Below, piece by piece: positions 61,745 to 64,000 of a stretch of 64,000 nucleotides of DNA (the first letter of the stretch is position 1; every line of letters starts with the position of its first letter). Source of the DNA: Tunicatimonas sp964551335 (GTDB lineage: Bacteria > Bacteroidota > Bacteroidia > Cytophagales > Cyclobacteriaceae). The DNA is taken from contig CAZKCO010000033.1 of assembly GCA_964551335.1 (NCBI GenBank), forward strand, positions 1 to 64,000, given 5' to 3'. Position numbers and translations under genes: made by a program. The notes below the pieces were generated by a model. It had not been told where the DNA came from. It made no database searches and saw only the letters and a list, made by a program, of their open reading frames with translations.

Positions 61745-63934
61745 TCACACTCCGAGTTCTAATTGATTCTTCACTAACTGGTAGTAGGCACCCCGCTGAG
61801 CGGCTAGTTCCTGATGGTTGCCTTGTTCAATAATTCTTCCCCGGTTCAGCACGATAATCTGGTCGGCATTAGCCACCGTACTAAGCCGGTGGGCCACCAC
61901 CACGACGGTACGTCCCTGAAAGAAGCGATCCAAGTTCTCAATAATCACCCGTTCGTTGTTGGCATCTAAAGCGTTGGTAGCTTCGTCGAAGAAGAGGTAT
62001 TTGGGGTTTTTGTACACCGCCCGGGCAATCAGAATGCGTTGCTTTTGTCCCTGGCTCAACCCAATGCCTTCATCCCCGATTTTGGTATGAAAGCCCATCG
62101 CCAGCGACTCAATGTAATCCTGAATGTTGGCCGCTTTTACTGCGTAGAGTAGCCGGTCGTGGTCAATATACTCGTCGCTTACGGCAATGTTACGGGCGAT
62201 GGTATCGGAGAAGATAAACCCGTCCTGCATCACCGCCCCGCACTGCTCTCGCCAGAAGTGATTACTGTAACTAGTCAGACTTCGTTGCCCCAACTGGATA
62301 GCCCCCTGGGTAGGTTCGTAGAAGCGGAGTAGTAGTTTCAGTAGCGTAGTTTTTCCGCTGCCGCTAGCGCCCACAATAGCGGTTACTTTTCCTTCCGGAA
62401 TAGTGAGCGAGACCTGATTTAGTACCTTGGGCGAATGCGGCCCTTCGTACTGAAAGCTTACCTGCTGGAGGGTTAGGGTTTTACTTTCGGGAAGAACGCT
62501 GAGCTTATGCAGTTGCGAATCTTCCTCATCTTCTTTCGCGTGAATCTCGCCTAATCGCTCCAGACTGATCTGGGCATCCTGGGCCGTACGGATAAAACCA
62601 ATCAGCTCCACAATAGGAGCGTTAAGCTGCCCGATGATGTACTGCACGGCCAGCATCATCCCCAAGGTAATATCTCCCGAGATTACTGATTTAGCCGCCA
62701 GGAAGGTGATAAAGATGTTCTTTACTTCGTTGATAAATACCGATCCCGCCTGCTGATATTGGTTTAAGGCTAAGGTCTTTAAGCTTACCCGGTACATTTT
62801 GGCCTGAATGCGTTCCCACTCCCAGCGTTTTTGGCGCTCGCAGTTGTGTAGCTTTATTTCTTGCATGCCGGTAATGAGTTGGATTAGTCCACTCTGATTC
62901 GCCGCCATCTGATCGAAGAGTTTGTAGTCCAGGGTACGCCTTTTCTTCATAAACAGTAGAATCCAGGCAGTGTACAGCGTGCTACCCACCACAAATACCC
63001 AGAAAATCTGCATATCGTAATAGGCCAGCACCAGGCCGAAGATGAGTAGGTTCATGGCCGAAAAAACCACCGATAGTACCGATGAGGTCAGGAAGGTTTC
63101 AATGCGGCGGTGGTCACCGATGCGCTGTAATAAGTCGCCAACCATCCTAGAATTGAAGAAGGCGATAGGCAGTTTCATGAGCTTGATCAGAAAATCGGAG
63201 AGGATGGCGATGTTTAGTCGGGTACCGATGTGCAACAGTATCCAGCTTCGGATAAAATCTACCGCCGTGCGGGAGATGAACAGCACCAGTTGGCCTATCA
63301 GGATGAGATGAACGAAGTTGAGATTTTGGTTTTGAATACCTACGTCTACTACTGCCTGCGTCAGGAATGGAAACAGCAGTTGCAGCAAACTACCCACCAG
63401 CATGCCCAACATCAGTTGCACTAAGAAACGGCGATAAGGCTTGAGATAATTTAGAATGAACGAGAAACTAGTGCGGTCGGCTTTCTCGTCGCTGGCTTCG
63501 TAGAAGGCCGGAGTGGTTTCCAAAAAAAGGGCTACGCCCCGGTTCTGCTCGTCCCGCCCCTCGCCTATCCAACCCGCCAGAAACTCTTCCGTCGTGAAAG
63601 TGACCAGTCCGTGGGCGGGGTCGGCCACCTTTACTTTGTTCTTCCGAAAGGCGTAGACTACCACAAAATGGCGCTGCCGCCAGTGAACAACCAGTGGCAG
63701 CGGGGCGTCTTTCCGCAACTTCTCGAAGGGTATTTTCGCCATCAGGGTTCGCAGGCCAATGCTTTCGGCGGCCTCGCTGATGGATAGTAGTGATACCCCT
63801 TCCCGGGTAAGATGACTGCGTTCGCGCAGGGTACGCGATCCGTAGCTTTTCCCGTAGTGCTTGGCAATCATGCGCAAGCAGGTAGGGCCGCAGTCCATCG
63901 CGTCTAGTTGGCGGTAGAAGGGAAACTTTTTCAT
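61745..63934 (-). CDS. C39 peptidase-ABC transporter (bacteriocin exporter)
   Basis: 729 aa. Domains: C39 peptidase (about 1-130) with the triad Cys15 (MDCGPTC), His89 (HWRQRHF) and Asp105 (VADPAHG); six membrane helices (about 160-440); ABC ATPase with Walker A GASGSGKTTL, signature LSQGQKQRI and Walker B YLFFDEATNALD. It removes leader peptides after a double-glycine-type site and exports the product. First gene visible in the operon. The 66 nt to the window edge show no precursor. Confidence 0.95.
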   Translation of the reverse strand: MKKFPFYRQLDAMDCGPTCLRMIAKHYGKSYGSRTLRERSHLTREGVSLLSISEAAESIGLRTLMAKIPFEKLRKDAPLPLVVHWRQRHFVVVYAFRKNKVKVADPAHGLVTFTTEEFLAGWIGEGRDEQNRGVALFLETTPAFYEASDEKADRTSFSFILNYLKPYRRFLVQLMLGMLVGSLLQLLFPFLTQAVVDVGIQNQNLNFVHLILIGQLVLFISRTAVDFIRSWILLHIGTRLNIAILSDFLIKLMKLPIAFFNSRMVGDLLQRIGDHRRIETFLTSSVLSVVFSAMNLLIFGLVLAYYDMQIFWVFVVGSTLYTAWILLFMKKRRTLDYKLFDQMAANQSGLIQLITGMQEIKLHNCERQKRWEWERIQAKMYRVSLKTLALNQYQQAGSVFINEVKNIFITFLAAKSVISGDITLGMMLAVQYIIGQLNAPIVELIGFIRTAQDAQISLERLGEIHAKEDEEDSQLHKLSVLPESKTLTLQQVSFQYEGPHSPKVLNQVSLTIPEGKVTAIVGASGSGKTTLLKLLLRFYEPTQGAIQLGQRSLTSYSNHFWREQCGAVMQDGFIFSDTIARNIAVSDEYIDHDRLLYAVKAANIQDYIESLAMGFHTKIGDEGIGLSQGQKQRILIARAVYKNPKYLFFDEATNALDANNERVIIENLDRFFQGRTVVVVAHRLSTVANADQIIVLNRGRIIEQGNHQELAAQRGAYYQLVKNQLELGV

Positions 63935-64000
63935 GATGAGTTGGTCAACGCATCAGATCGGTTTGGTATCAAGTGGGTAGGGTTGAAGGATCGTGCGTAT

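Overview
The window looks like a chromosomal piece of a marine-type Bacteroidota, most likely order Cytophagales. This rests on gene content and order: panC-panD beside a flippase-like gene, a short starch-synthase-like protein followed by a DUF4270 lipoprotein, DUF3822-coaD, DUF5009, the YbjN/PspA/DUF4178 trio, AraC- and NrtR-type regulators, many secreted hydrolases and moderate GC. No rRNA, tRNA, CRISPR array or intact mobile element was seen.

Layout. 1-9.9 kb: an ECF-type sigma factor and a TPR anti-sigma-like membrane protein, three tandem paralogous secreted proteins, a 1083-aa TPR-CHAT (caspase-like) membrane protein and a Ca-binding-like lipoprotein, all on the minus strand. Five genes carry the same upstream block (minus strand TGATGACCY, 13 nt, TCTATA-like), which I read as the promoter of the local sigma factor. 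10-26 kb: AIM24-like protein, sulfatase, DUF1444-like protein, gltX, ridA, NAD(P)HX repair enzyme, a Planctomycete-type DUF1549/DUF1553 plus DUF1501 pair, YigZ, DUF2071, acyl-CoA ligase and methylglyoxal synthase. 26-43 kb: AraC regulator, acyl-CoA dehydrogenase, membrane zinc protease, flippase, panD, panC, starch-synthase-like and DUF4270 proteins, Nudix enzymes, coaD, YbjN-PspA-DUF4178, VTT membrane protein, dienoyl-CoA-reductase-like SDR and a type III polyketide synthase. 43.3-45.7 kb: an AT-richer accessory patch with a DUF488 fusion and an unknown partner. 45.7-54.2 kb: radA, DUF5009, and three tandem secreted type-B carboxylesterases divergent from an NrtR-type regulator with a perfect 9-bp inverted repeat between them.

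54.3-63.9 kb: a minus-strand operon for a ribosomal peptide of class I lanthipeptide type: C39 peptidase-ABC exporter, LanC cyclase with an unexplained ~250-aa C-terminal extension, HlyD adaptor, a large LanB-type dehydratase lacking the elimination domain, and a separate SpaB-C-like elimination protein. The precursor gene is not visible and probably lies beyond the right edge of the window.

The two systems most worth following are the sigma/CHAT/paralog regulon at the left end and the split-dehydratase lanthipeptide operon at the right end.
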